A stretch of DNA of 64,000 bases from Lewinellaceae bacterium (GTDB lineage: Bacteria; Bacteroidota; Bacteroidia; Chitinophagales; Saprospiraceae). Both the position numbers and the translations under genes were made by a program. The stretch spans positions 145,424-209,423 of the forward strand of contig JADJRC010000015.1 of assembly GCA_016712415.1 (NCBI GenBank), written 5' to 3'. The notes beneath the pieces were generated by a model. That model was not told where the DNA came from and made no database searches. It was given only the letters and a program-made list of their open reading frames with translations. Of the stretch, positions 21,886 to 30,666 are shown piece after piece (the stretch's first letter is position 1; each line of letters begins with the position of its first letter).

Positions 21886-21928
21886 ACCGTCCACCGTCCA
21901 CCGTCCACCGTCTACCGTCTACCGTCCC
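21886..21928. repeat. Six 7-bp tandem units (CCGTCCA/CCGTCTA) at the wzz-ligase junction
   Basis: The array codes for the last residues of the Wzz protein and overlaps the possible start of the ligase ORF. Because 7 is not a multiple of 3, a change in copy number would alter both the Wzz C-terminus and the ligase N-terminal frame. Confidence 0.85.
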
Positions 21929-23045
21929 CGGTAATATCGGACCAGCGAAAATCGCGGTATGCTTCGGCGATAAGGATACCCAGTACGGCAAACATAAAAG
22001 CAGCAATGACAGATGAAATAACCAGGATGCTGCGCTTGGGCCGGCTTTTGAGCAGCGGAACTTCGGCTTTTTCCACGATCTGAATCGCAGGAATATCCGT
22101 ATTGTATGCGGATTTGATCTGGTTGTATCGCTCGACGTCGAAGCTCAGTTGTTTGCGCGCCTGAAAATGGAGATCGGTCAGCGTAGACACCTTAGGGAAA
22201 CCTTCACTGAAGTTTTTGACAGAGAGGTTTTGGCTGTTGGCGTCCGGACTTCTCAGGCTTTTTCGCTCCTGTTCGAAGGCGCGCAGGTTGGCTTTGATAT
22301 ATGCGATGGTATCGCGCGGAATAGCAGGATTGCCTTCCAGTACTTCGAGTTTGGCTTTGTTCCGAACGATCTGCGATTCGGCCATGGCCAGTTGCGCGGA
22401 AAGTTGCTCGCCCTGTTCCGTGACGCTGTAGATGTTGTATTTCGACTGCAAGCCGCGCAGGCTGTCGCCGAGCATTTCCAGTTCGGCGGCTTTTTGGGTG
22501 ATATTTTCCTCAAAGGTGGCCAACAGGCGCTGCTGGCTTCCTTTAATCAATTGTTGTGCGATCTCGTTTATTTTGTCCCGCGCGGCATTGGCCATTGTTG
22601 CGGCCAGTTTGGGGTCGGTGTCTTCCACGGTCAGTTCGATTGCATCGTTTTTGTTTTTCTGGGCGGAGTAGAGGTTGAAAAACATTTCGCGCACTTTGGC
22701 CTTGCCTTTGAGCGTGGAAGAGTCGATGCCGTAGTGCCGGTGGAGGTCAAAGGTCCTGACCATATAGTCGACTACCTCATTGGAATTGGCAATCTCGTCG
22801 ATACGGTCAAGATCGCGGTCGGAGCCAAAATAGTGGGTCACCTGGCCGGTGTATCCGAATATTAATTCCGGGTTGGCCAGTTCGGGACTGGCCGGGTAAA
22901 AAATCGTGGAGGCTTTGTAGTAATTGTCCATCATCAGGGATAATCCAATGCTGATGACGAGGGTAATCAGGCAAATGTTCCGAATTGCTTTTCTCCAGCG
23001 GTAAAGCGTTTGGAACACGCCGAGCAGATTGTCACGGTTACTCAT
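21912..23045 (-). CDS. Wzz/GumC-type polysaccharide chain-length determinant
   Basis: Polysaccharide co-polymerase: N-terminal helix (CLITLVISIGLSLMM), periplasmic coiled-coil region (ITQKAAELEMLGDSLRGLQSKYNI, roughly residues 150-260) and C-terminal helix (SILVISSVIAAFMFAVLGI) after a Pro-rich AEVPLLKSRPKRS segment. No kinase domain follows, so it is the Wzz-like, not the BY-kinase, form. Expected to control glycan chain length together with the ligase/polymerase downstream. Confidence 0.88.
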   Translation of the reverse strand: MSNRDNLLGVFQTLYRWRKAIRNICLITLVISIGLSLMMDNYYKASTIFYPASPELANPELIFGYTGQVTHYFGSDRDLDRIDEIANSNEVVDYMVRTFDLHRHYGIDSSTLKGKAKVREMFFNLYSAQKNKNDAIELTVEDTDPKLAATMANAARDKINEIAQQLIKGSQQRLLATFEENITQKAAELEMLGDSLRGLQSKYNIYSVTEQGEQLSAQLAMAESQIVRNKAKLEVLEGNPAIPRDTIAYIKANLRAFEQERKSLRSPDANSQNLSVKNFSEGFPKVSTLTDLHFQARKQLSFDVERYNQIKSAYNTDIPAIQIVEKAEVPLLKSRPKRSILVISSVIAAFMFAVLGILIAEAYRDFRWSDITGDGRR

Positions 23046-23369
23046 GTTCGATGGTTATGCCCGACCGCCACGGCCGAAAATCAGTATGGCGGTCCAATAA
23101 TTTGTTTTAAGTACCAAAAGCGGCGCAAAAGTATGAAAATTGCCCACCCGCACCGGTGAATCGCATGAAATCGTCAAATAATCGGAACGGCCACGGTTAT
23201 GGGTTGCGACCGGCTCAGGCGCATCGTTTCGGTCCTCCCGAAACGAATGGCTGTCAGATAATGCTGCGTTTGAAAAATGATTTGATGGCGTTTTGGTTTC
23301 TTTGAGGTAATTTTGCGTCCCGTTTTCCCCGACGAACGTTACTGTCACGCGTTTAAACACATTATTGCT
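23046..23369. promoter_or_regulatory. Divergent promoter region between the Wzz gene and the DUF3467 gene
   Basis: This 324-bp gap has no credible gene. Leftward, TACTTTTG at 23126-23133 (minus strand) fits a -7 box for the Wzz operon. Rightward, TAATTTTG at 23308-23315 with TTTG at 23281-23284 (23-bp spacer) fits the Bacteroidota TTTG/TAnnTTTG promoter for DUF3467. Confidence 0.45.
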
Positions 23370-23684
23370 ATGGCCGACAACACTAACCCACAACCCGCTA
23401 TCAACATTGAACTGCCCGAGGAGGTTGCCGAAGGTATCTATTCAAATCTGGCCATCATTTCACATTCCAATGCGGAATTTGTGGTAGACTTTATTCGCCT
23501 GATGCCCAATGTGCCGAAGGCAAAAGTTAAAGCCCGCATTATCCTCACGCCACAGCATGCCAAGCGACTGCTTTACGCGCTGAAAGACAACGTTCAGAAG
23601 TATGAAATGCAGTTTGGCAAAATCGAAGAATCGGACCAGCCGGTTCCGCCGATGAACTTTGGTACGCCGACCGCACAGGCCTGA
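23370..23684 (+). CDS. DUF3467 protein
   Basis: A 104-residue cytosolic protein matching DUF3467: IELPEEVAEGIYSNLAIISHS, FVVDFIRLMPNVPKAKVKARIILTPQHAKRLLYALKDNV. The family is widespread in Bacteroidota, of unknown function, and often sits next to RNA-polymerase or basic metabolism genes. ATG at 23370 lies well placed behind the candidate promoter. Confidence 0.9.
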   Translation: MADNTNPQPAINIELPEEVAEGIYSNLAIISHSNAEFVVDFIRLMPNVPKAKVKARIILTPQHAKRLLYALKDNVQKYEMQFGKIEESDQPVPPMNFGTPTAQA

Positions 23685-23716
23685 AACCATAATGGCCGGC
23701 ATGGCGGGTATTGCGC

Positions 23717-24133
23717 CTATTCAGTCTTATCCCGGAAAAAGCGCTGGGTTTGTTCGCTGTTGAAGGTTTCCGGGCGAACATCGGGAGAAAGGCCTGGTTC
23801 GCCGTCGAACCGGAAGGAGGTGTCGCTCGTCCATTCCAGAATACCGTAAAGCGTTTTGCCTGTCAGCGGACCAGCCTGGAAACCTGTCAGGTCCAGCCTT
23901 AACGGGTTCTTTTTGCAGTCGTATTGGTAGCGAATGGGGAAGGTGTCAAACTCGCTTCCGAATTTTACCAGCCAGTAAGCGTGTCCGTTGGGTTCAAACA
24001 CAAAAAACTGACCTTCCTTGTTGGTCCATTGTCCCGTCAATTCGCGGCATGGGGAGCCAAACTGGCAGCCCGTAATAAATCCGGTCATACCAATTACTGC
24101 GCTCCACCACAGATATCTGGTAAAGTGTTGCAT
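23717..24133 (-). CDS. Hypothetical lipoprotein
   Basis: A 138-residue product; the start MQHFTRYLWW gives a signal peptide ending in the lipobox GFITGC. The body, with RELTGQWTNKEGQFFVFEPNG and YQYDCKKNPLRLDLTGF, looks like a small lipocalin-like beta-barrel (the LTGQW motif is typical of lipocalin-like stress proteins). No firm family. Convergent with DUF3467. Confidence 0.6.
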   Translation of the reverse strand: MQHFTRYLWWSAVIGMTGFITGCQFGSPCRELTGQWTNKEGQFFVFEPNGHAYWLVKFGSEFDTFPIRYQYDCKKNPLRLDLTGFQAGPLTGKTLYGILEWTSDTSFRFDGEPGLSPDVRPETFNSEQTQRFFRDKTE

Positions 24134-24265
24134 TATATCCTGCTGGTTTCGTTTTGTTCGATTACCTGTTCTGAGAATCCGTCTGAAACCCCTTGGCGAA
24201 ACGGGTTCCCAGATAAAAGACAAGCCTTTGGGGAAATAGCGGCCTATAAAGGTAATTGATTCCCG

Positions 24266-24961
24266 CTATAAAGTGCCTTCATCTGCAAAACTGTAATATC
24301 CCCGTTCCGATACGATCAGGTGATCGAGCAGGGGAAGGTCGAGCAAAGCCCCTGCATGCCGGAGTTTTTTGGTAATTTCCAGGTCGGCCTGACTGGGCTG
24401 CAGGTTGCCGGAGGGGTGGTTGTGTACAGCAATGATCCCAGCAGCGCCGGCGTCGATTGCGGTCCTGAAAGCAAGTTTGGCATCTACTACTGTGCCGCTC
24501 ATGCCGCCGGTGCTGAGTCGCGATTGTCCGACTACTTCGTTGGCCTTGTTGAGCAGCAACAACCAGAACTCCTCGTGGCCCAGATCGACAAGGGTAGGGG
24601 CTATGACCTGGAACGCATCCTCCGAACGGGTGATGCGCGGGCGTGTGCGCGGTTTGGTCGACTCCCGGCGCCGGCCCAGTTCGAGCGCTGCCGCTATGGT
24701 AATGGCCTTGGCTAACCCCACGCCTTTAAATTTTTGCAATTCTTTCAGGGATTTTTTGCCGAGCTCATTCAGGTCGTCGTTGGCCGAAGCCAGGATGCGC
24801 TGTGCAAGGGTGACGGCGCTCTCGCCGATGGTGCCCGAACCGATCAGGATGGCCAGGAGTTCGGCGTCGGTCAGGTTTTGTTTGCCTTTCAGCAGGAGTT
24901 TTTCACGGGGGCGGTCTTCTTCCGCCCAGGCGGTTATGGCACGGTAGGTATCGGAGGGCAT
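24266..24961 (-). CDS. radC: RadC family JAB-domain protein
   Basis: RadC/MPN(JAB) protein of 231 residues with an N-terminal helix-hairpin-helix region (GVGLAKAITIAAALELGRR) and the metalloprotease-like motif: EVVGQSRLSTGG, HNHPSGNLQPSQAD (HxHPSGxxxPSxxD). Once tied to DNA repair, but the in vivo role is doubtful. Divergent from the membrane protein/regulator operon. Confidence 0.92.
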   Translation of the reverse strand: MPSDTYRAITAWAEEDRPREKLLLKGKQNLTDAELLAILIGSGTIGESAVTLAQRILASANDDLNELGKKSLKELQKFKGVGLAKAITIAAALELGRRRESTKPRTRPRITRSEDAFQVIAPTLVDLGHEEFWLLLLNKANEVVGQSRLSTGGMSGTVVDAKLAFRTAIDAGAAGIIAVHNHPSGNLQPSQADLEITKKLRHAGALLDLPLLDHLIVSERGYYSFADEGTL

Positions 24962-25056
24962 ATTGAAGCGGGTTAGATTTAACAGCTACGAATATCCGTT
25001 TTTTTCGGTATATTTCAGACGATTCGGAGAGCAGGAGCATATTTTTGTCGAAATTT

Positions 25057-25080
25057 TAGTTTATTCTGTAAACTAGTTTA
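25057..25080. promoter_or_regulatory. Candidate operator: TAAACTAGTTTA palindrome with an extra half-site
   Basis: A perfect 12-bp palindrome lies at 25069-25080, with a further TAGTTTA half-site at 25057-25063. It is 41 bp upstream of the first gene of an operon that encodes a winged-helix regulator, so autoregulation is plausible. Confidence 0.35.
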
Positions 25081-25120
25081 TTTATTTGCGGCACATTATT
25101 TAACAAACCGACACCTTACA

Positions 25121-25717
25121 ATGGAAAACGAAGAAAAAACCCTTACACCACAGGAAAGTCTGCGCGTCATCCGCGAAACCATTGACATTGCCAAACATTC
25201 CTTTCGGGAAAACGGCTTTCACTTTTTGTTGTGGGGCTGGCTGGTTGTCATTGCCAGTATTACGCATTATTATTTGTGGAAAATTCAACCTGTCGAGCGT
25301 CCGGACATTGCCTGGATCGTTATGGTGGTAGTGGGCGTACCCGTTGCCCTGTTGTATGAATGGCGGCGCAACAAAAGCGAGCGGACGCAAAACGTTTTGC
25401 ACAGCTGGTATGGATTGATCTGGCTGGGGTTTGGTATTTCCATGGCCATATCTATTCCAATAGCCATCAGGGGCGGCCTTTCCCCCGTACCTTTTATTCT
25501 GATACTGGTGGGTTTTGCCACATTCATGTCCGGTGTCCTGTTGCGATTCAGACCTTTAATATTCGGTGCAGCCGTCATATGGGCCGGCGCGCTGTGGTGC
25601 CTTTTCTTAAGTCCGCCGCAACACCTGCTGTTGCAGGCCGCAACGGCCGTCCTGGGTTACCTGATCCCCGGTTATTTGCTTAATGCTCAATCGCGTCGCC
25701 ATGTACAAAGAACTTGA
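25121..25717 (+). CDS. Hypothetical polytopic membrane protein
   Basis: 198 residues with about five membrane helices after a soluble N-terminus (ENEEKTLTPQESLRVIRETID). Arg/Lys-rich C-terminus (NAQSRRHVQRT). The stop overlaps the start of the next gene by 17 bp, which indicates translational coupling with the small regulator. In Bacteroidota such pairs are common, and the membrane protein is usually the regulator's target; the function is unknown. Confidence 0.75.
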   Translation: MENEEKTLTPQESLRVIRETIDIAKHSFRENGFHFLLWGWLVVIASITHYYLWKIQPVERPDIAWIVMVVVGVPVALLYEWRRNKSERTQNVLHSWYGLIWLGFGISMAISIPIAIRGGLSPVPFILILVGFATFMSGVLLRFRPLIFGAAVIWAGALWCLFLSPPQHLLLQAATAVLGYLIPGYLLNAQSRRHVQRT

Positions 25718-25985
25718 TCCTTTGCTGCTTTCCCAGTTGCGTCTGGCATTGATGTCGTTTCTGGTGGTGGTGCGGGATGCAGAGTTCAACCTGCTGAAAG
25801 AGAAAACCGGCGCCACCGCCGGTAACCTGAGCGTGCAGATCGGGAAGCTGCAGGATGCCGGCTATATTGCGGTGGAAAAGACCTACAAGAACAATTATCC
25901 GCTCACGATTTGCCGCATCACCCCGGAGGGCATTGCGGCATTCGAGGCGTTTTACTCTGACCTGAAGCAGTATTTTGACAAATGA
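25701..25985 (+). CDS. Winged-helix transcriptional regulator
   Basis: A 94-residue single-domain DNA-binding protein: LRLALMSFLVVVRDAEFNLLKEKTGATAGNLSVQIGKLQDAGYIAVEK is a classic HTH plus recognition helix (TAGNLSVQIGKLQDAGYI) and wing, like the HTH_34/MarR-PadR-related small regulators. ATG at 25701 is preferred over 25683. Overlap with the upstream membrane protein gene implies an operon, probably autoregulated through the palindrome at 25069. Confidence 0.82.
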   Translation: MYKELDPLLLSQLRLALMSFLVVVRDAEFNLLKEKTGATAGNLSVQIGKLQDAGYIAVEKTYKNNYPLTICRITPEGIAAFEAFYSDLKQYFDK

Positions 25986-26182
25986 CCGGGGTTTAGCATG
26001 CTTATTCATGTGTTATCCCGTCGAAAAAGGTATCCGGCGGGCGAACTGTGCCCATACTTTGTTGTTATTCAATATGTGATGCTGCGTCCGGTTTACAACT
26101 GCTTGTTTCAAATTGAAACGCATGGTATTTCTCAAAAACCACGGACCTGCTTCACCTGATCTTTTATCCTTAAACGCGATTT

Positions 26183-26656
26183 ATGAAACCAAATATTGGA
26201 ATTGCCGACAAGCATATGCAGTCGGTTTCGAATCTTTTAAACATGCTCCTGGCCGATGAATTCACGCTGTATGTCAAAACACGTAACGCCCACTGGAATG
26301 TGACGGGTCCGGGTTTTTCCGAACTGCACAAATTCTTTGAAGAACAATACACCCTGCTGGATGAAGTGATCGACGAGGTAGCCGAACGTGTGCGGATGCT
26401 GGGTCATTTTGCTGTGGCCACGCTTGCCGACTACCGCCAACTCACCAGGTTAACGGAAGACAAGATCGATTTCGGCAAACAGGAAAGCATTCTGCGCACC
26501 TTGCTCGACGACCACGAAACGATTATCCGGGTGCTTCGCAGCGATGTAACACGCACTTCCGACGAATACAAAGACCTGGGTACCAGTGATTTTTTGACCG
26601 GTCTGATGGAGCGGCACGAAAAAATGGCCTGGATGCTGCGCGCTTATCTTTCCTAA
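26183..26656 (+). CDS. dps: Dps family ferritin-like protein
   Basis: Dodecameric mini-ferritin that oxidises and stores iron with peroxide and protects DNA. The ferroxidase pattern is present: KTRNAHWNVTGPGFSELHKFFEEQY then DEVIDEVAERVRMLG, giving the inter-subunit His and Asp/Glu ligands. 157 residues, typical. The stop overlaps the stop of the convergent glycosyltransferase gene by 4 bp. Confidence 0.93.
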   Translation: MKPNIGIADKHMQSVSNLLNMLLADEFTLYVKTRNAHWNVTGPGFSELHKFFEEQYTLLDEVIDEVAERVRMLGHFAVATLADYRQLTRLTEDKIDFGKQESILRTLLDDHETIIRVLRSDVTRTSDEYKDLGTSDFLTGLMERHEKMAWMLRAYLS

Positions 26657-27843
26657 GCGCGTTTTGCGCGTTCCCAGAGCACCGATTGCCTGCCGCGCAG
26701 CAGGCGAACCAGACCTGCGTACATAGAATAGTTCATCAGACAGAAATAGTAAGGGACGAAAAAGGCCTTTACCTTCATTTTCTGCCGTTCCATCAAAAAG
26801 CCGAAAAAGGCGGCCAGGTAGAACAGCAGTTGGACGACCAGGAAGATCAGGTATCCCTTTTCTCCGCGGGCGGCGAGTATCGTATTCACCACCAGCAACA
26901 CGGGCAGAAAGATCGGCGCCAGCGTCCAGCGCAGCACACGGTGGGAGATGTATTGAAAACTCAGCACGCCGTAGCGAAAAAAATTCAGCAGCGGCGCCAG
27001 GCGCGCCACGGCCTGCAGGCCGCCCGCCGCAATACGGACCTTGCGCTTCAGCTCCTCCGCAATAGAGGCCGAAGCCGTTTCAACGGCGAATGCACCCGGC
27101 TCATACTGAACCCGATACCCGTTTTGCGCTATACGCATGGTGAGGTAAAAATCCTCCACAATAGTATCGGGAGGCACTGCCACGTAGGCTTCCCGGCGAA
27201 AAGCAAACAGCTCTCCTGCCGCCCCCACGACCGTCCAAAGTTCGGAATCCCATTTTTTTAACAGGCTTTCATATCGCCAGTAAATACCCTCGCCCGCACT
27301 ACCGGCATCGGCGCGGCTATCCATCTGGATGCGTTTTTCGCCAGCGACTGCGCCAACACGCGGATCGGAGAAGTGGCGAACCAGGAACCGTACCGCTTCC
27401 CGGTTGACCAGGGTATTGGCGTCGGTGCTGACCACCACTGGGGACTCTACATACTCCATAGCGCGCTGAAAGGCGGCGATTTTGCCCCGGCGTTCCGGTT
27501 TGTGCAGGTGTAGCCATTGCACGTGCTCCGGGTAAGGAAAGGACCGGACCATCTCGGCCGTGCGGTCGTCGGAACCATCGGTTACAAAGACAAACCGGAT
27601 GCGCTCCCGGGGGTAGTCGGTCGCCAGCGAATTGACAATCTTTTTTTCGATCCAGTCTTCCTCGTTATAGGCACAGACGATAAACGCCAGATCGGGTTCA
27701 TAGGCCGCCGTCGTATGAATGTTCCTGATAAACAGGCGTTTGGCACGCACGATCAGGAACAACAACAGGCCATAACCCAGGTAGGCATATAGAATAATAA
27801 AAAACCCTGTCCAGAATATTGCCTTGAGTATGGTCGTGTCCAT
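26653..27843 (-). CDS. Family 2 glycosyltransferase with membrane helices
   Basis: An N-terminal helix (WTGFFIILYAYLGYGLLLFL), a GT-A domain (about residues 45-280) with AFIVCAYNEEDWIEKKI, FVTDGSDDRT, VVVSTDANTLVN (metal-binding DxD position) and VEDFYLTMRIAQ, then three C-terminal helices. It belongs to the BcsA/HAS-like membrane GT2 group. Probable role in exopolysaccharide synthesis, given the neighbours. A leading -7-like TACTTTTG lies at 27869-27876. Confidence 0.88.
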   Translation of the reverse strand: MDTTILKAIFWTGFFIILYAYLGYGLLLFLIVRAKRLFIRNIHTTAAYEPDLAFIVCAYNEEDWIEKKIVNSLATDYPRERIRFVFVTDGSDDRTAEMVRSFPYPEHVQWLHLHKPERRGKIAAFQRAMEYVESPVVVSTDANTLVNREAVRFLVRHFSDPRVGAVAGEKRIQMDSRADAGSAGEGIYWRYESLLKKWDSELWTVVGAAGELFAFRREAYVAVPPDTIVEDFYLTMRIAQNGYRVQYEPGAFAVETASASIAEELKRKVRIAAGGLQAVARLAPLLNFFRYGVLSFQYISHRVLRWTLAPIFLPVLLVVNTILAARGEKGYLIFLVVQLLFYLAAFFGFLMERQKMKVKAFFVPYYFCLMNYSMYAGLVRLLRGRQSVLWERAKRA

Positions 27844-28166
27844 GAAAGTGCTGATGGCTGCGGATGGGCAAAAGTAGCCATTGAAACAAATATGCAGCCC
27901 TTGCCTTCCGCCGGGTACATCCCTCAGGGGACTTCAGAATGTCTGATATAAGCAAAAGTCCGATTCTTTTCCCGGTTGGCGGGTGCGTGTGCAAAATCCA
28001 TATCCGGTAATCGCCATGTAAAACCGCCTGATTCTTACCTTTTTACCGAAGCCTTTCTGAATCAACACTTTGTATCATAAGTTAGCCTTAAACGGGTATC
28101 CCCGGAATACAGGCATGACGGCACCATCTTTGTAAAGACAGGGGTGCCGCATTTAACAGTTGCATT
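27844..28166. promoter_or_regulatory. Divergent intergenic region (GT2 / response regulator)
   Basis: 323 bp without a credible gene. TACTTTTG at 27869-27876 (minus strand) matches TAnnTTTG and lies 26 bp upstream of the GT2 ATG. I see no good promoter for the response regulator on the plus strand. Confidence 0.4.
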
Positions 28167-28532
28167 ATGAACAGGAAAATACTTCTCGTAGAAGACCACG
28201 ACAGCCTGCGATACCTGATGGGGGCGTTTTTGTCCAGAAAATTTGAGGTAGTGGGCGCCAAGGACGGCCTGGATGCCATGACCTGGCTGGGTAAGGGTAT
28301 CCTGCCCGATGCCATTGTGACCGATATCGGCATGCCCGGCCTCAACGGCATTGAATTTATCGCCGGGCTGCGCTGCAGCGGCATGTATGCCGGTATTCCG
28401 GTGGTAGTCATCAGCGGATCGGGCAATGACGAAGAGGAAAATCGTATCAGGCAACTCGGTGCACGCGACTATATCCGCAAACCATTTAGTCCGGTAACCC
28501 TGCAGGAGCGGCTCGCGCAAATAATCGGTTAG
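28167..28532 (+). CDS. Single-domain response regulator (receiver only)
   Basis: CheY-like protein of 121 residues with no output domain. The acidic pocket (VEDHDS), phospho-acceptor Asp in VTDIGMPG, Ser/Thr switch in VVISGSG and the Lys in YIRKPFS are all intact, so it should be phosphorylatable. No histidine kinase is in the window. It lies 66 bp upstream of a sugar transferase with a degenerate receiver domain, which suggests control of polysaccharide synthesis. Confidence 0.93.
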   Translation: MNRKILLVEDHDSLRYLMGAFLSRKFEVVGAKDGLDAMTWLGKGILPDAIVTDIGMPGLNGIEFIAGLRCSGMYAGIPVVVISGSGNDEEENRIRQLGARDYIRKPFSPVTLQERLAQIIG

Positions 28533-28598
28533 CGCCCGGCAAATTGCTGCTCTTATTCTTATTCTATAATCATCAGATCATTACGTCCCGCACTTCTT

Positions 28599-29702
28599 AT
28601 GAATTTTAATTTTTATCAGCCGACACCCTCACTAGCCAGCCGCGAATTGCTTTTCATTGGTTTTGAAAAAAGTTTCGATGCCAATATCCACGAGTTTCCA
28701 TACGAGAACAAAACGTACTACTTCGAGATCATCAATCACGCAGGCGAGGCGCTTGAATGGCTGGAACAACGCGTTTCCGATCTGCATACATTCCAGTTGC
28801 CTTATGCCGTCTTTTGCAACCTGGAGTGGCTGCGGCAGGGCAATTTTGAATTGGCCGCGCAACTGAGCGCGCACCCGGATCTTCGCTATGTACCCTTTAT
28901 TGTCTGCACGGAGGATTCGCAGCCGGTTGACCGGCAATTCTTACTGGAAAACGGTATCGACGATTGTTATTCCTCCCCGGTGAAGTGGAGCCTGCTGGAA
29001 AAGAGGCTTGCGTTTCTGAATCAGTTCAAATCGCGGTTGCTGGAAATCGGCGCTTCCATTCAGCGTGAAAGCTATCAATACCAGGTCCCGTTTGTCAAAC
29101 GTGTGTTCGACGTTGTGGGCGCCGTTCTGGGCATCGCAGTATCCTCGATGATCTGGCTGCCCGTCGCCCTGGCGATCATCCTGGAATCCAAAGGGCCTGT
29201 TTTTTACTACTCCAAGCGGGTCGGGGCGGATTACCGTGTATTCGATTTTATCAAGTTCCGTTCGATGTACCAGGGCGCCGATCAGCAGATTGCCGAACTT
29301 CAGCACCTCAACCTGTACGGACTGAGCGGCAACGGTGCGGTCTTTATTAAATTTGCCCAGGACCCGCGCATCACCCGGGTCGGGCGTTTTATCCGGAAGT
29401 ACAGCATCGACGAATTGCCGCAACTGATCAATGTGTTGCGCGGAGAGATGTCGCTGGTCGGCAACCGTCCTCTGCCGGTATATGAGGCAGAAATGCTTAC
29501 CCGCGACGAATGGAGTACACGTTTTCTGGCTCCCGCAGGTATTACCGGGTTGTGGCAGGTGACCAAACGCGATTTCCCGGACATGAGCGCCGAAGAGCGC
29601 ATTGAACTCGATATCGCCTACGCCAGAAAGTATAGCATATGGACTGATTTACAGATCATTATGAAAACATTTGGGGCATTTGTCCAAAAAGAAGACGTGT
29701 AA
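28599..29702 (+). CDS. Initiating sugar transferase with N-terminal pseudo-receiver domain
   Basis: The C-terminal half (about residues 165-367) is a bacterial sugar transferase (WcaJ/PssY type) that loads the first sugar phosphate on undecaprenyl phosphate: KRVFDVVGAVLGIAVS helix, FIKFRSMYQGAD, YSIDELPQLINVLRGEMSLVGNRPLP, ITGLWQV. The N-terminal ~150 residues follow the receiver alternation (ELLFIG, YAVFCNLEW, FIVCTED, DDCYSSPVKW), but the phospho-Asp position is Asn and the invariant Lys is Ser. It probably cannot be phosphorylated and may be a dimerisation or partner-binding module. Confidence 0.87.
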   Translation: MNFNFYQPTPSLASRELLFIGFEKSFDANIHEFPYENKTYYFEIINHAGEALEWLEQRVSDLHTFQLPYAVFCNLEWLRQGNFELAAQLSAHPDLRYVPFIVCTEDSQPVDRQFLLENGIDDCYSSPVKWSLLEKRLAFLNQFKSRLLEIGASIQRESYQYQVPFVKRVFDVVGAVLGIAVSSMIWLPVALAIILESKGPVFYYSKRVGADYRVFDFIKFRSMYQGADQQIAELQHLNLYGLSGNGAVFIKFAQDPRITRVGRFIRKYSIDELPQLINVLRGEMSLVGNRPLPVYEAEMLTRDEWSTRFLAPAGITGLWQVTKRDFPDMSAEERIELDIAYARKYSIWTDLQIIMKTFGAFVQKEDV

Positions 29703-29723
29703 GCCCCAATTCCCCCAAGGATC

Positions 29724-30659
29724 ATGCGCTCGCCACTCGTTTCTATCATTACGGTCAATTACAACCAGGAGTTGCTGACCTGTGCCCTGCTCGAAAGCAT
29801 TCGCCGGCAGGATTTCCGCAACCTGGAGGTCATTGTGGTAGACAACGGCAGCGCCCAAAGACCGGAGCGAATAATAGAGCAGTACCCGGAGGTAGTTTTT
29901 GTGCGCAGTTCGCGCAACCTGGGGTTTGCAGGCGGCAACAATATCGGCTTGTCGAGGGCAACAGGCGACTACCTGTTTTTGGTGAACAATGACACCGAAC
30001 TGACGAACAACTGTATCGCACAACTGGTCCATTTTGCCGGAAACACCCCCGGGGCCGGTATCGTCAGCCCGCTCATCTGCTACCCGCCACCGCCCACCGT
30101 AATTCAATACGCAGGCATGACGCAGGTCGACCCGTTTACCGGAAGAAACCGGACAATTGGCGCCGGCGAAGTCAATCGCGGACAATTTGATATGCCCCGG
30201 CAAACGGCGTATGCCCACGGTGCAGCCATGTTCATGTCTTCAGATGTCCTGAAGGCTGTCGGGCCAATGCGGGAGGACTACTTTTTGTACTATGAGGAAC
30301 TGGACTGGTGCGAACGTATTCGTCGGGCGGGGTATGGCGTGTGGGTTGAACCGCGTGCCTGTGTATGGCACAAGGAAAGCAGTACGGTAAAGAGCCTTGG
30401 CCCTGTCAAAACGTATTACCTGTCGCGAAACCGCATTTTGTTCATGCGCCGCAATTTTAGCGGATGGCAGTTTGCCGTTTTTATACTGTTTCTGATGGCC
30501 GTCGTTCTTCCAAAAAATATCCTGATATTTACGTGGCGGGCGGAATGGCGGAATATGGATGCATTTTTGCAGGGTATTTGGTGGAACCTTTGTAGGCCGT
30601 CACAAAACGCGTATGAAAACGCAGGCCACACTACAGGCTCCGAAACAGTAACTTCCTGA
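29724..30659 (+). CDS. Family 2 glycosyltransferase (rhamnosyltransferase-like)
   Basis: Soluble/peripheral GT2 with a C-terminal hydrophobic segment: SIITVNYNQELLT, VIVVDNGSAQ, RNLGFAGGNNIG, FLVNNDTEL (metal site) and DYFLYYEELDWCERIRRAG. This is the WbbL-type pattern of enzymes adding deoxyhexoses to lipid-linked glycans. 22 bp after the sugar transferase and 7 bp before the next GT2, so co-transcribed. Confidence 0.9.
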   Translation: MRSPLVSIITVNYNQELLTCALLESIRRQDFRNLEVIVVDNGSAQRPERIIEQYPEVVFVRSSRNLGFAGGNNIGLSRATGDYLFLVNNDTELTNNCIAQLVHFAGNTPGAGIVSPLICYPPPPTVIQYAGMTQVDPFTGRNRTIGAGEVNRGQFDMPRQTAYAHGAAMFMSSDVLKAVGPMREDYFLYYEELDWCERIRRAGYGVWVEPRACVWHKESSTVKSLGPVKTYYLSRNRILFMRRNFSGWQFAVFILFLMAVVLPKNILIFTWRAEWRNMDAFLQGIWWNLCRPSQNAYENAGHTTGSETVTS

Positions 30660-30666
30660 CATCATC

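Noticed and set aside
23055..23393. Minus-strand ORF between the Wzz and DUF3467 genes
   Set aside because: Overlaps the divergent promoter region and the DUF3467 start; no similarity to a known protein.
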